Assembly (NCBI GenBank): GCA_020637985.1 | Contig: JACKJK010000003.1 | Span: 310,001 to 374,000 of the forward strand | Direction: 5' to 3' | DNA: 64,000 nt | Origin: Rhodobiaceae bacterium | GTDB lineage: Bacteria; Pseudomonadota; Alphaproteobacteria; Rhizobiales; Tepidamorphaceae | In this document: positions 38,191 through 46,570 of the stretch, one piece after another | How positions within the stretch are numbered: the stretch's first letter is position 1 | Layout of the letters: every line of letters begins with the position of its first letter | Translations under genes and position numbers: made by a program | Notes under the pieces: model-generated | Told to the model about the DNA's origin: nothing | The model's input: the letters and a program-made list of their open reading frames with translations, nothing else | Database searches by the model: none

Positions 38191-40314
38191 ATGTCCCGCC
38201 GCAAGTCGACCTGTCCGCACGACTGCCCGTCCACCTGCGCGCTCGACGTCGAGGTCCTCGACGGCGCCATGATCGGGCGCGTGCGCGGCTCTGACGCCCA
38301 GAGCTACACCGCCGGCGTCATCTGCGCCAAGGTCGCCCGCTACGCCGAGCGCAACCACCATCCCGACCGGCTGCTCAAACCGCTGCAACGTGTCGGCGAG
38401 AAGGGAGCGGGGGACTTCCGCGAGATTTCCTGGGAGGCCGCCCTCGACGAACTCGCCGAGGCCTTCGTGCGCGCCGAAACCCAGCACGGCAGCGAGGCCG
38501 TCTGGCCCTACCACTACGCCGGCACGATGGGGCTGGTGCAGCGCGACGGTATCCACCGCCTGCGCAACCTGAAGGGCTATTCCGGGCAGTTCGACACGAT
38601 TTGCGTCAACATGGCCTGGACCGGCTACTGGGCGGGCACGGGAAAGCTTGCCGGCCCCGATCCGCGCGAGATGGCGAAGTCCGACTGCATCGTGATCTGG
38701 GGCACCAACGCCGTTTCCACCCAGGTCAACGTGATGACCCACGCCACCCGCGCCCGCAAGGAACGCGGCGCCAAGATCGTCGTCATCGACGTCTACTACA
38801 ACGACACCATGAAGCAGGCCGACCTTGCGCTCTGCCTCAATCCCGGCAGCGACGGCGCGCTCGCCTGCGCGGTGATGCACTGCCTGTTCCGCGATGGGCA
38901 CGCCGACCGCGACTACATGGCGAAATACGCCGACTGCCCGGGCGAACTGGAAGCCCACCTGAAATCGCGCGGACCGCAATGGGCCGCCCCGATCACCGGC
39001 CTCAGCGTCCAGGAGATCGAGGCCTTCGCCGCGCTGCTCGGCGAGAGGAAGCGCGCCTTCCTGCGTCTCGGCTACGGCTTCACGCGTTCGCGCAACGGCG
39101 CCGTCAACATGCATGCGGCCCTGAGCATCGCCACCGTCATGGGGTCGTGGCCGCTGGAGGGCGGCGGCGCGTTCCACAACAACGCCGCCATCTACAACCT
39201 CAACAACAACATCATCACCGCCGCTGATCGCCGCGATCCCGCGATCCGCATGCTCGACCAGTCGCGCATCGGCCAGATCCTGACCGGCGACGCCGACGCG
39301 CTGCTCGGCGGTCCGCCGGTGCTGGCCATGCTGATCCAGAATACCAACCCGGTCTCGGTTGCGCCCGAACAGACGCTGGTGAAGCAGGGCTTCGCGCGCG
39401 ACGACCTGTTCGTCTGCGTGCACGAGCAGTTCATGACCGAGACCGCGAAGATGGCCGACATCGTGCTGCCGGCGACCATGTTCACCGAGCACGACGACAT
39501 CTATCGCGGCGGTGGGCACCAGTACCTGTCGCTGGGCCCCAAGCTGATCGACGGCCCCGGCGAGACGCGCGAGAACCACTACGTGCACTGCGAACTGATG
39601 AAGCGGCTGGGTGTCGAGGACCGCGCCAACGACATGAGCGCGCGCGACTTGATCGACGCGTTCCTCAAGGCATCGAAGCGCGGCAGCCTGGAGGCACTGG
39701 AGGAGAAGGGCTGGATCGACTGCCAGCCGGACTTCGACACCGCCCACTATGTCGGCGGCTTCCATTTCCCCGACCGGCGCTTCCGCTTCGCGCCCGACTG
39801 GCCGAACGTGCGCGCGATGAACTCCGCACCTATGGGCCCCTATGTGAGCATGCCCAGACTGCCCGACCACTGGGACGTGACGGAGAACGCCGATGCGGCC
39901 CATCCCTTCCGGCTGGTGACGGCGCCGGCGCGCTCGTTCCTCAATTCGACCTTCAACGAGACGCCGGGATCGATCGCGCGCGAGGGCAGGCCGCATGTGA
40001 TGGTGCACCCCGAAGACGCAAGCGCGCTGTCCATCGCAGATGGAGCAGCCGTCATTCTTGGCAACGAACGCGGCCAGGTACGGCTACATGCAAAGTACTT
40101 CGACGGCGTTTGCCGCGGCGTGCTCGTCAGCGAGGGACTGTGGCCGAACGACGCCTTCGTCGACGGCAACGGCATCAACACGCTGACCGGGGCCGATCCT
40201 GCCGCGCCCTTCGGCGGCGCGGCGTTTCACGACAACCATGTCTGGCTGCGGCCCGTTCCGCCGGCCGCCGGCCGCGATACGGCCAAGGGCAACGAGGAGA
40301 CTGTTTCCGCATGA
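38191..40314 (+). CDS. Molybdopterin oxidoreductase with N-terminal [4Fe-4S] site
   Basis: This 707-residue DMSO-reductase-superfamily protein has an N-terminal [4Fe-4S] site made by Cys8, Cys12, Cys16 and Cys45 (STCPHDCPSTC ... AGVIC), then the bis-MGD-binding domains and the C-terminal dinucleotide-binding domain (HPEDASALSIADGAAVILGNERG). No Tat signal is present, so it should be cytoplasmic. The molybdenum ligand and substrate are not obvious; relatives are annotated loosely as BisC or thiosulphate/formate-like. The frame is open to ATG 38134; ATG 38158 and ATG 38191 are alternatives, with no strong Shine-Dalgarno for any. It overlaps the next gene by four bases. Confidence 0.88.
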   Translation: MSRRKSTCPHDCPSTCALDVEVLDGAMIGRVRGSDAQSYTAGVICAKVARYAERNHHPDRLLKPLQRVGEKGAGDFREISWEAALDELAEAFVRAETQHGSEAVWPYHYAGTMGLVQRDGIHRLRNLKGYSGQFDTICVNMAWTGYWAGTGKLAGPDPREMAKSDCIVIWGTNAVSTQVNVMTHATRARKERGAKIVVIDVYYNDTMKQADLALCLNPGSDGALACAVMHCLFRDGHADRDYMAKYADCPGELEAHLKSRGPQWAAPITGLSVQEIEAFAALLGERKRAFLRLGYGFTRSRNGAVNMHAALSIATVMGSWPLEGGGAFHNNAAIYNLNNNIITAADRRDPAIRMLDQSRIGQILTGDADALLGGPPVLAMLIQNTNPVSVAPEQTLVKQGFARDDLFVCVHEQFMTETAKMADIVLPATMFTEHDDIYRGGGHQYLSLGPKLIDGPGETRENHYVHCELMKRLGVEDRANDMSARDLIDAFLKASKRGSLEALEEKGWIDCQPDFDTAHYVGGFHFPDRRFRFAPDWPNVRAMNSAPMGPYVSMPRLPDHWDVTENADAAHPFRLVTAPARSFLNSTFNETPGSIAREGRPHVMVHPEDASALSIADGAAVILGNERGQVRLHAKYFDGVCRGVLVSEGLWPNDAFVDGNGINTLTGADPAAPFGGAAFHDNHVWLRPVPPAAGRDTAKGNEETVSA

Positions 40315-40607
40315 GGCTTGGCAACGCTTTCCTGTCCGCGGCATTGACGATGGCGGCCGTTTCTTCCGTCGCGTATGCCCAGACGTCGGACCGCGAGAAG
40401 GCGCGGCTGATCATGCTCGACCGCTGCGTGGAGCAATCGTCGAACCGCAACAACCTGTTCGAGGATTTCGCCGCCGCGTGCCGCTGTGCGTCCAAGAAGA
40501 CGGCCAGCAAGCTCACCGACGCCCAGATCGCTTCGGTGATTTCCGCCGGCAAGGTGACCGGCTCGGCAGCATCCGTCTGGAACGAGCAGATGGCGGCCTG
40601 CAAGTAG
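40311..40607 (+). CDS. Small exported cysteine-containing protein
   Basis: A 98-residue protein with a signal peptide (core at about 7-22, cleavage after AYA at residue 23). The mature part is about 75 residues with four cysteines (39, 57, 59, 97), including a CRC motif, and a pattern of amphipathic helices (TDAQIASVISAGKVTGSAASVW). I do not recognise the family with confidence. Its ATG overlaps the stop codon of the molybdopterin oxidoreductase gene (ATGA), which suggests co-expression although the two products appear to be in different compartments. Confidence 0.75.
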   Translation: MRLGNAFLSAALTMAAVSSVAYAQTSDREKARLIMLDRCVEQSSNRNNLFEDFAAACRCASKKTASKLTDAQIASVISAGKVTGSAASVWNEQMAACK

Positions 40608-40659
40608 CCGGGCGGCGCGGCAGGCGGCTGGCATCGCACGCGAAGCGCGGCTAATGGCG

Positions 40660-41319
40660 TCAATCGCCGGCAGGCAGCGAATAGATCGCCGGATCGCTGC
40701 TCTTCGCATCGCCCTCGAAGATGATCCGTTCGCCCGAAACCCGCGCCTTGCCGCTGGCATAGAGCGCCAGCGCGCGCGGATAGAGCTGGTGCTCGGCGTC
40801 CAGCACCCGCGCGGCCAGCGTGTCTTCGCTGTCGTCCGGCAACACCGGCACCGCGGCCTGCGCGATGATCGGCCCGCTGTCCATCTCCGGGCGCACGACA
40901 TGCACCGTGCATCCGGCGATGCGCACGCCGCTTTCCAGTGCCCTGTGATGCGTATCGAGCCCCTTGAAGGCGGGCAGCAGCGAGGGATGGATGTTGATGA
41001 TGTTGTTGCCCCACCGCCTGAGGAAGCCGTCCGTCAGGATGCGCATGAAACCGGCGAGGCAGACGAGCTGGATGCCGCGTTCGTCCAGCGCGGCCTGGAC
41101 GGCGCCTTCGAAATCTTCCTTGCTGGCGTAGTCCTTGTGATCGATCGCGATCGCTTCGACGCCAGCCGTGCGCGCCCGCTCGAGCCCGGCCGCATCCGGG
41201 CGGTTGGAAATGACGACGCGGATCTCGGCGGGAAAGTCGGGCCGCATGGCAGCGGCGATCAGCGACACCATGTTGCTGCCGCGCCCGGAAATCAGGATGG
41301 CGGTCGGCCTGCGCGTCAT
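40660..41319 (-). CDS. purN: Phosphoribosylglycinamide formyltransferase PurN
   Basis: PurN transfers a formyl group from 10-formyl-THF to GAR, the third step of purine synthesis. The 219-residue protein has ILISGRGSNM at the N-terminus, the catalytic stretch NIHPSLLPAFKG and the HVVRPEMDSGPIIAQ motif with active-site Asp. ATG 41319 overlaps the purM stop by four bases, so purM and purN are coupled. The longer open frame upstream is inside purM and is rejected. Confidence 0.97.
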   Translation of the reverse strand: MTRRPTAILISGRGSNMVSLIAAAMRPDFPAEIRVVISNRPDAAGLERARTAGVEAIAIDHKDYASKEDFEGAVQAALDERGIQLVCLAGFMRILTDGFLRRWGNNIINIHPSLLPAFKGLDTHHRALESGVRIAGCTVHVVRPEMDSGPIIAQAAVPVLPDDSEDTLAARVLDAEHQLYPRALALYASGKARVSGERIIFEGDAKSSDPAIYSLPAGD

Positions 41320-42404
41320 GCCGCGCTGCCGGCGAGATCGAGGGAACCTCGGTAGAGCACTTGCGGGTGCGCACCGCCATTGGCCACGAGGCTTCCGACC
41401 ACATAGGCGTCCTCGCCGCTGGCGCGCAGCGCCGCGCACAGGTCGCTGGCGGCGTGCGCGGCGCAGACCACGATCATCCCCGTCCCGCAGTTGAAGGTGC
41501 GCAGCATCTCGCGTTCCTCGATGTTGCCGGCCTGCGCCAGCCAGCCGAACACCGCCGGCGCGCTGATCGCGGAAAGATCGATCTCGGCGTCGCACCCCTG
41601 CGGCAGCACGCGCGGCAGGTTTTCCGTCAGCCCGCCGCCGGTGATGTGCGCCAACGCCTTGATCGGCGCACCCGCCCGCATCGCGGCAAGCAGCGACTTC
41701 ACGTAGATATGCGTCGGTTCCAGCAGCGCGCGTCCGAGCGTTTTCGCTGCATCGAACGGGGCAGGGGCATCCCAGGTCAATCCCTCGCGCTCGATGATCC
41801 GGCGCACCAGCGAGAAGCCGTTGGAATGCACGCCCGACGAGGCAAGCGCGACCAGCGTATCACCCGGCGCGACATCGCCGCGCGGCAGCAACTTGCCGCG
41901 GTCCACCGCGCCGAGCGCGAAACCGGCGAGGTCGTAGTCGCCCTTGGCGTACAGGCCGGGCATCTCCGCCGTCTCGCCGCCGATCAGCGCGCAACCCGCC
42001 CGCATGCAGCCTTCCGCGATGCCCGCCACGACATTGCGCGCCGCGGCCACGTCGAGCGCACCCGTCGCGTAGTAGTCGAGAAACAGCAGCGGTTCGGCGC
42101 CCTGCACGACGAGATCGTTGACGCACATGGCGACGAGGTCGATGCCCACCGTGTCGTGGATGCCGGTTTCGATGGCGATCTTCACCTTGGTGCCCACGCC
42201 GTCGTTGGCAGCGACGAGGAGCGGGTCCGTGTATCCGGCTGCCTTGAGATCGAACACGCCCCCGAAGCCGCCGATGGTGCCATCCGCTCCCGGCCTGCGG
42301 GTCGCCTTCACCAGCGGCTTGATGGCCTCCACAAGGGCGTTGCCCTTGTCGACGTCGACGCCGGCCTGCGCATAGCTGAGCCCGGGGCGCTTGCTGTCCG
42401 TCAT
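41316..42404 (-). CDS. purM: Phosphoribosylformylglycinamidine cyclo-ligase PurM
   Basis: PurM closes the imidazole ring to make AIR with ATP. The 362-residue protein has YAQAGVDVDKGNALVE at the N-terminus, the ATP-site motifs NDGVGTKVKIA and FLDYYATG, and GGETAEMPGLYAKGDYDLAG, all family hallmarks. ATG 42404 (MTDSKRPGLSYAQAG) is preferred, with AGGA upstream, over two longer in-frame starts. It is divergent from the DUF2066 gene and heads a purM-purN unit. Confidence 0.97.
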   Translation of the reverse strand: MTDSKRPGLSYAQAGVDVDKGNALVEAIKPLVKATRRPGADGTIGGFGGVFDLKAAGYTDPLLVAANDGVGTKVKIAIETGIHDTVGIDLVAMCVNDLVVQGAEPLLFLDYYATGALDVAAARNVVAGIAEGCMRAGCALIGGETAEMPGLYAKGDYDLAGFALGAVDRGKLLPRGDVAPGDTLVALASSGVHSNGFSLVRRIIEREGLTWDAPAPFDAAKTLGRALLEPTHIYVKSLLAAMRAGAPIKALAHITGGGLTENLPRVLPQGCDAEIDLSAISAPAVFGWLAQAGNIEEREMLRTFNCGTGMIVVCAAHAASDLCAALRASGEDAYVVGSLVANGGAHPQVLYRGSLDLAGSAA

Positions 42405-42586
42405 GTCGCGCAATCCTGCATTTCCGAGAGGCCGATGATGGCCGGGAATCGCGCGCATGTGAACAGATTGGCCGTCGAAGGCAAGGGTGCAGGCCATCGT
42501 TCAGCACGTTAAGGGCTTGTCAGGGCTGTTTGCGCACAATTGACGCACCGAACCGTCCACACTCCGTCACGCGACACACGTTCACC

Positions 42587-43906
42587 ATGCCGGCCGCCCA
42601 AAACAAGTCCTGGCTCGCTCCACTGCTGTCAGCGCTGCTCTGCCTGTCCCTGGCGCAGCGCGCGATGGCCTATGGCGACGAGGCCTACACGATCACCGGC
42701 CTGACGGTGGAACGTATCGCCGAGGACGCGGTCACTGCCAAGGCGCATGCGATGGACGCCGTCTACATCGAGGCCCTGACGCACCTTTTCGGCCGGCTGG
42801 CGCGCAGCACCGACCGAGCCCGCCTTCCTGCGCCGAACCGCGCCCGGGCCGAAGCGCTGATAGCGACGCTGAGCATCCGTGACGAGGAAGCAGCCTCCAC
42901 ACGATATGCCGTCACCGCGGAGGTGACCTTCGACCGGCAGCAGGTATTGCAATTGTTCCAGCGCGCCGGCGTGCGCATCTACGATCGCCTAGGTCCCTCG
43001 GCCGTGCTCATACCCGTCCGCGTTTCGGACGGCGAGACGCGGCTCTACGCCGACGCGCCGGGTTGGCGCGATGCGCTGCGGGAGGCCGCGCGCACGCCCT
43101 GGCTGGTGTCGCTGTCGGTGGCGCAGGGCACGATGGAGGAGCGCCTTGAGTCCATCGAAAGCCTGCGCGCGCTCGACCGCGTGTCGCTGGACTACATCCG
43201 CATCCGGAATTCGACGCAGGGCGCGCTGATCGCCGAGTTCACCGATGCAACGCCGGACAGCCCGGCCCACCTGCGCGTCGCCGGCGATACCGGGGCCGGG
43301 CCCTTCGACAGGACGATCCCGATCGCGCCGGACGTCGAGGACCCGCTGGGTTTTGCCGCGAACCTGGTTCCCGGCCTGCTCGACGACCACTGGAAACAGA
43401 TGCAGTCGCGCGGTGCCTATGCCGGCGTCACGATCAACGGCGTGCTGCTCGACGGCGCCCCGCTCGCTGCGCAGGCATCTCAGCCCGTCGGCGCGGTGGC
43501 GCAGAGCATGGCCGCCACCGGCGCGGTTCTCGCAGAACTGCGCCTGGCGGTCGCGCCCAGCGATGCGCCGGCCCGCGCGAAGGACGATGCGCCGGCGATC
43601 GGTCCCGCACCAGCGGCGGCGGCCCTTCCGCGTGTGCGCCCGATCCTGGCGAGCGCGACGGCTGCTCGCGACGAAACCGAAATAGTTGTCGCACTCGAGC
43701 CGGGGATGGACCTGGGATGGTTGCGGACGGCGCTTGCCGGAGTTCATGAAATCCGTGCCTTCGAATTCGCGCCGGGCGACGAGGCGTCGAGCGTGCGGTT
43801 GTGGTGCTGGAAAGACCGCGGAGCGCTCCGGCAGGACCTGTCGCGCAACGGCATGGAAATGGAGCGCGACCTGGCATCGAACGGATGGCGGCTGCGCCGG
43901 CGTTGA
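42587..43906 (+). CDS. DUF2066 domain protein, exported
   Basis: The 439-residue protein has an N-terminal signal peptide or anchor (WLAPLLSALLCLSLAQRAMA) followed by YGDEAYTITGLTVERIAEDAVTAKAHAMD, characteristic of the DUF2066 family as I know it. The middle is low-complexity (Ala/Pro near residues 330-360) and the C-terminus has a tryptophan-rich end (WCWKDRGAL...NGWRLRRR). Function is unknown. In pseudomonads a DUF2066 gene also lies between purM and the perM/hda pair, so the position is conserved across classes and supports the call. Confidence 0.8.
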   Translation: MPAAQNKSWLAPLLSALLCLSLAQRAMAYGDEAYTITGLTVERIAEDAVTAKAHAMDAVYIEALTHLFGRLARSTDRARLPAPNRARAEALIATLSIRDEEAASTRYAVTAEVTFDRQQVLQLFQRAGVRIYDRLGPSAVLIPVRVSDGETRLYADAPGWRDALREAARTPWLVSLSVAQGTMEERLESIESLRALDRVSLDYIRIRNSTQGALIAEFTDATPDSPAHLRVAGDTGAGPFDRTIPIAPDVEDPLGFAANLVPGLLDDHWKQMQSRGAYAGVTINGVLLDGAPLAAQASQPVGAVAQSMAATGAVLAELRLAVAPSDAPARAKDDAPAIGPAPAAAALPRVRPILASATAARDETEIVVALEPGMDLGWLRTALAGVHEIRAFEFAPGDEASSVRLWCWKDRGALRQDLSRNGMEMERDLASNGWRLRRR

Positions 43907-44037
43907 TCTGACGGCTGGCATCCCGATGCGCATTCGACTTCCTTGACCGCGCAGCCGCGCGTGTTGCCCTTGCCGGCAGGTTGGGCTACCTCCCCGTTGA
44001 AACGTGGTCCGGCAGGCGGTTCCGCCGGGAGTTGTGA

Positions 44038-44583
44038 ATGACGATCCCGAATATCCTGACGATCCTGCGGCTGATCCTGGTGCCCGTGATCATCTACGGC
44101 GTCATCGTCGGTTGGCACCAGCTCGCCTTCTGGCTGTTCATCACGGCGGGTATCAGTGACGGTGTCGACGGCTACATCGCCAAGCGTTTCGACCAGAGAA
44201 GCGAACTGGGCGCATACCTCGACCCGCTGGCCGACAAGGCGCTTCTCGTCAGCCTGTTCATCACGCTCGCGATCCTCGACCACATCCCGCTCTGGTTGAC
44301 GATCCTGGTGACCAGCCGCGACGCCTTCATTCTCGCCGGCATCGGCGTTGCCGCGCTGATGGGCCGGCCGATGGAAATCGATCCCCTCAAGGTCTCCAAG
44401 GCGACGACGGCATTTCAGATCGCCCTGATTTGCCTGGTGCTGGCGCGGATTGCCTTCGATTGGGATGTGGCCTTGCTGGTGAATTCGGGGATAGTCCTGG
44501 TCGCGGGCCTGACTTTGGCATCGGCGTCGGCCTATCTGATGAGCTGGTTCCGCCATTTTTCGGTCCCGATGAACGAGGAATGA
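44038..44583 (+). CDS. CDP-alcohol phosphatidyltransferase family membrane protein
   Basis: A 181-residue membrane protein with the CDP-alcohol signature D-G-x2-A-K-R-x8-G-x3-D-x3-D, seen as DGVDGYIAKRFDQRSELGAYLDPLADK near residues 41-67. About five to six membrane segments are visible. These enzymes exchange CMP of a CDP-lipid for an alcohol, for example glycerol-3-phosphate (PgsA); PgsA itself may be encoded elsewhere, so the substrate is left open. GGGAG precedes ATG 44038. It overlaps the next gene by four bases. Confidence 0.88.
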   Translation: MTIPNILTILRLILVPVIIYGVIVGWHQLAFWLFITAGISDGVDGYIAKRFDQRSELGAYLDPLADKALLVSLFITLAILDHIPLWLTILVTSRDAFILAGIGVAALMGRPMEIDPLKVSKATTAFQIALICLVLARIAFDWDVALLVNSGIVLVAGLTLASASAYLMSWFRHFSVPMNEE

Positions 44584-45716
44584 AGGATGAGCCCCGCAAC
44601 CAAAGTGAAAGGCAGGACGTCTTGAGCTTGCAGACGCAGGTGCGATTTTGGATTGCGGCCCTTGCGGCGCTGATCGGGTTGCTTTGGCTGTTTTCCGACA
44701 TCCTGCTGCCGTTCGTGGCCGGCATGGCGCTCGCCTACCTGCTCGATCCCGTAGCCGACCGGCTGGAAAAGTTCGGGCTGCCGCGCCTCGTGGCGACGCT
44801 GGTCATCCTCGGCGTCTTCGCGCTGATGTTCACGATCGCGGTCTTCGCGCTGGTCCCGGTGCTCATGCACCAGCTCGATTCGTTCATTCAACGCTTTCCC
44901 GAGCACGCCGACCGCCTCAAGGTGCTGATCGACCAGTGGTCGCAAGGCTGGCTGGGACGGGTGCTGGAAGGCGGCACGACGGGAATCCAGAGCAACATCG
45001 GCGCGATCCTCAAGGATGTTGCCGCCTGGGTTGGTCGTTTCGTCCAGTCGCTCGTCACCGGCAGCATGGCGGTGCTCAACATGATCTCGCTGTTCGTGAT
45101 CACTCCGGTGGTCGCGTTCTACATGCTGGTCGACTGGGACAAGATGATTGCCCGCCTCGACAACCTCCTGCCGCGCGACCACCGCCGGACCATTCGCGCA
45201 ATCATGAGGGATATCGATGACGCGCTCGCCGGCTTCATCCGCGGCCAGACCTTCGTTTGCATCATCCTGGGCGCGTTCTACGCCATCGGGTTGTCGCTTC
45301 TCGGATTGAACTTCGGCCTTCTGATCGGCCTTGGCGCGGGGCTTGTCAGCTTCATTCCCTACGTCGGTTCGCTAAGTGGCTTCCTGGTGTCGGTGATCGT
45401 TGCTCTGGTGCAGTTCTGGCCGGACTGGACGATGGTCGCCGCGGTGATGGCCGTCTTCTTCGCCGGACAGGCGCTGGAAGGCAACGTGCTGCAGCCCAAG
45501 CTGGTCGGAGGTCACGTCGGCCTGCATCCCGTCTGGCTGATGCTCGCCCTGTTCGCCTTCGGTTACCTGTTCGGCTTTGTCGGCATGCTTCTGGCCGTAC
45601 CCGTCGCGGCAGCGATCGGCGTGGTGACGCGCTTTGCCATCGCCCGCTATCTCGAAAGCCCGCTCTATTTCGGGGAAGGCGGCCGTGACGACAGCGGCGA
45701 AGCGCCGGACGCATGA
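44580..45716 (+). CDS. AI-2E/PerM family membrane protein
   Basis: The 378-residue protein has about eight membrane segments and the long periplasmic or cytoplasmic loop typical of the UPF0118 (AI-2E exporter-like, PerM) family, with the conserved region GLGAGLVSFIPYVGSLSGFL and EGNVLQPKLVGGHVGLHPVWLM. The transported substrate is not known; the AI-2 link comes from one family member only. It starts within the stop codon of the phosphatidyltransferase gene and overlaps hdaA by four bases, so three genes are translated as one coupled set. Confidence 0.88.
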   Translation: MKDEPRNQSERQDVLSLQTQVRFWIAALAALIGLLWLFSDILLPFVAGMALAYLLDPVADRLEKFGLPRLVATLVILGVFALMFTIAVFALVPVLMHQLDSFIQRFPEHADRLKVLIDQWSQGWLGRVLEGGTTGIQSNIGAILKDVAAWVGRFVQSLVTGSMAVLNMISLFVITPVVAFYMLVDWDKMIARLDNLLPRDHRRTIRAIMRDIDDALAGFIRGQTFVCIILGAFYAIGLSLLGLNFGLLIGLGAGLVSFIPYVGSLSGFLVSVIVALVQFWPDWTMVAAVMAVFFAGQALEGNVLQPKLVGGHVGLHPVWLMLALFAFGYLFGFVGMLLAVPVAAAIGVVTRFAIARYLESPLYFGEGGRDDSGEAPDA

Positions 45717-46411
45717 CGGCCGCCGGGGGGGAGCAGCTTGCCTTCGACCTCGCCTTCCGCCCGGCCATGGGGCGGGAAGATTTCATGGTCGGCGCAAGCA
45801 ACCAGGCAGCGGTCGCGCTTCTCGACGCCTATCCGGCATGGAGCCCTCAAGCGGCGGTCATCGTCGGCCCGCATGGTTCCGGCAAGACCCATCTGGGCGA
45901 AGTCTGGCGCGCGCGCAGCGATGCGGTGCGCGTCGAGGCCGCAACCCTGGGCGAGGCCGGTGTTGCGGCGATCATCCAGGCCGGCAATGGCCTGATCGAG
46001 GACATTCCGGCGCACGGAAGGGTTCCCGACGAGACGTCGCTGTTTCATGTCCTCAATGCCGCCTTGCAGGGTCGCGTCTTTCTCTTGCTGACGTCGCGGG
46101 TTCCGCCGGCGTCGTGGCCGGTCGCGACGCCGGACATCGTCACCCGGCTGCGGCTGGTGCCGGTCTGCCGCATCGAACCGCCAGACGACGGGCTGTTTGC
46201 CGCGGTGATCCTGAAGCTGCTGGCGGACCGGCAGCTGACGATTGCGGCGAATGCCGTGCGCTACGCGGTACCGCGCATCGAGCGCAGTTTCGCGGCTGCT
46301 GCAAGGTTCGTGGACATGGTGGAGCGCATTGCCCTGGAGCGCCGCCGCCCGGCGACGCTCGGCGTCGTGAGAGAGGTGGTCAAGGCGCTTGGCGACTCCG
46401 ATTTGACCTAG
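45713..46411 (+). CDS. hdaA: DnaA-like replication regulator HdaA
   Basis: HdaA (Hda) works with the sliding clamp to trigger ATP hydrolysis by DnaA and so prevents re-initiation. The 232-residue protein resembles DnaA domains I-III without the DNA-binding domain. It starts with a clamp-binding-like peptide EQLAFDLAFRP and has the P-loop GPHGSGKTH near residues 52-60 and a degenerate Walker B (GLIEDIP). Placement after a perM-like gene and near purM is the same as for hda in pseudomonads. Confidence 0.9.
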   Translation: MTAAGGEQLAFDLAFRPAMGREDFMVGASNQAAVALLDAYPAWSPQAAVIVGPHGSGKTHLGEVWRARSDAVRVEAATLGEAGVAAIIQAGNGLIEDIPAHGRVPDETSLFHVLNAALQGRVFLLLTSRVPPASWPVATPDIVTRLRLVPVCRIEPPDDGLFAAVILKLLADRQLTIAANAVRYAVPRIERSFAAAARFVDMVERIALERRRPATLGVVREVVKALGDSDLT

Positions 46412-46570
46412 TTCAGCGCAGACGTTGTCGAATCGTCACATGCTGGTTGGACAAGACATGGAAAGCATGCCGTGCTGCGCCTAGATTTCTGCAGTGTTTG
46501 AAAACGGGCGATGTTGCGCGATGGGCGAGACCATCAAGCGCCTTCTTGGGGAAACGCGACGGTCAGATCA

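Noticed and set aside
46412..46570. Pho box upstream of ppk
   Set aside because: A loose TTGTC/CGTCAC direct repeat with about 11-bp spacing (near 46426-46441) does not match the CTGTCAT consensus well enough to call.
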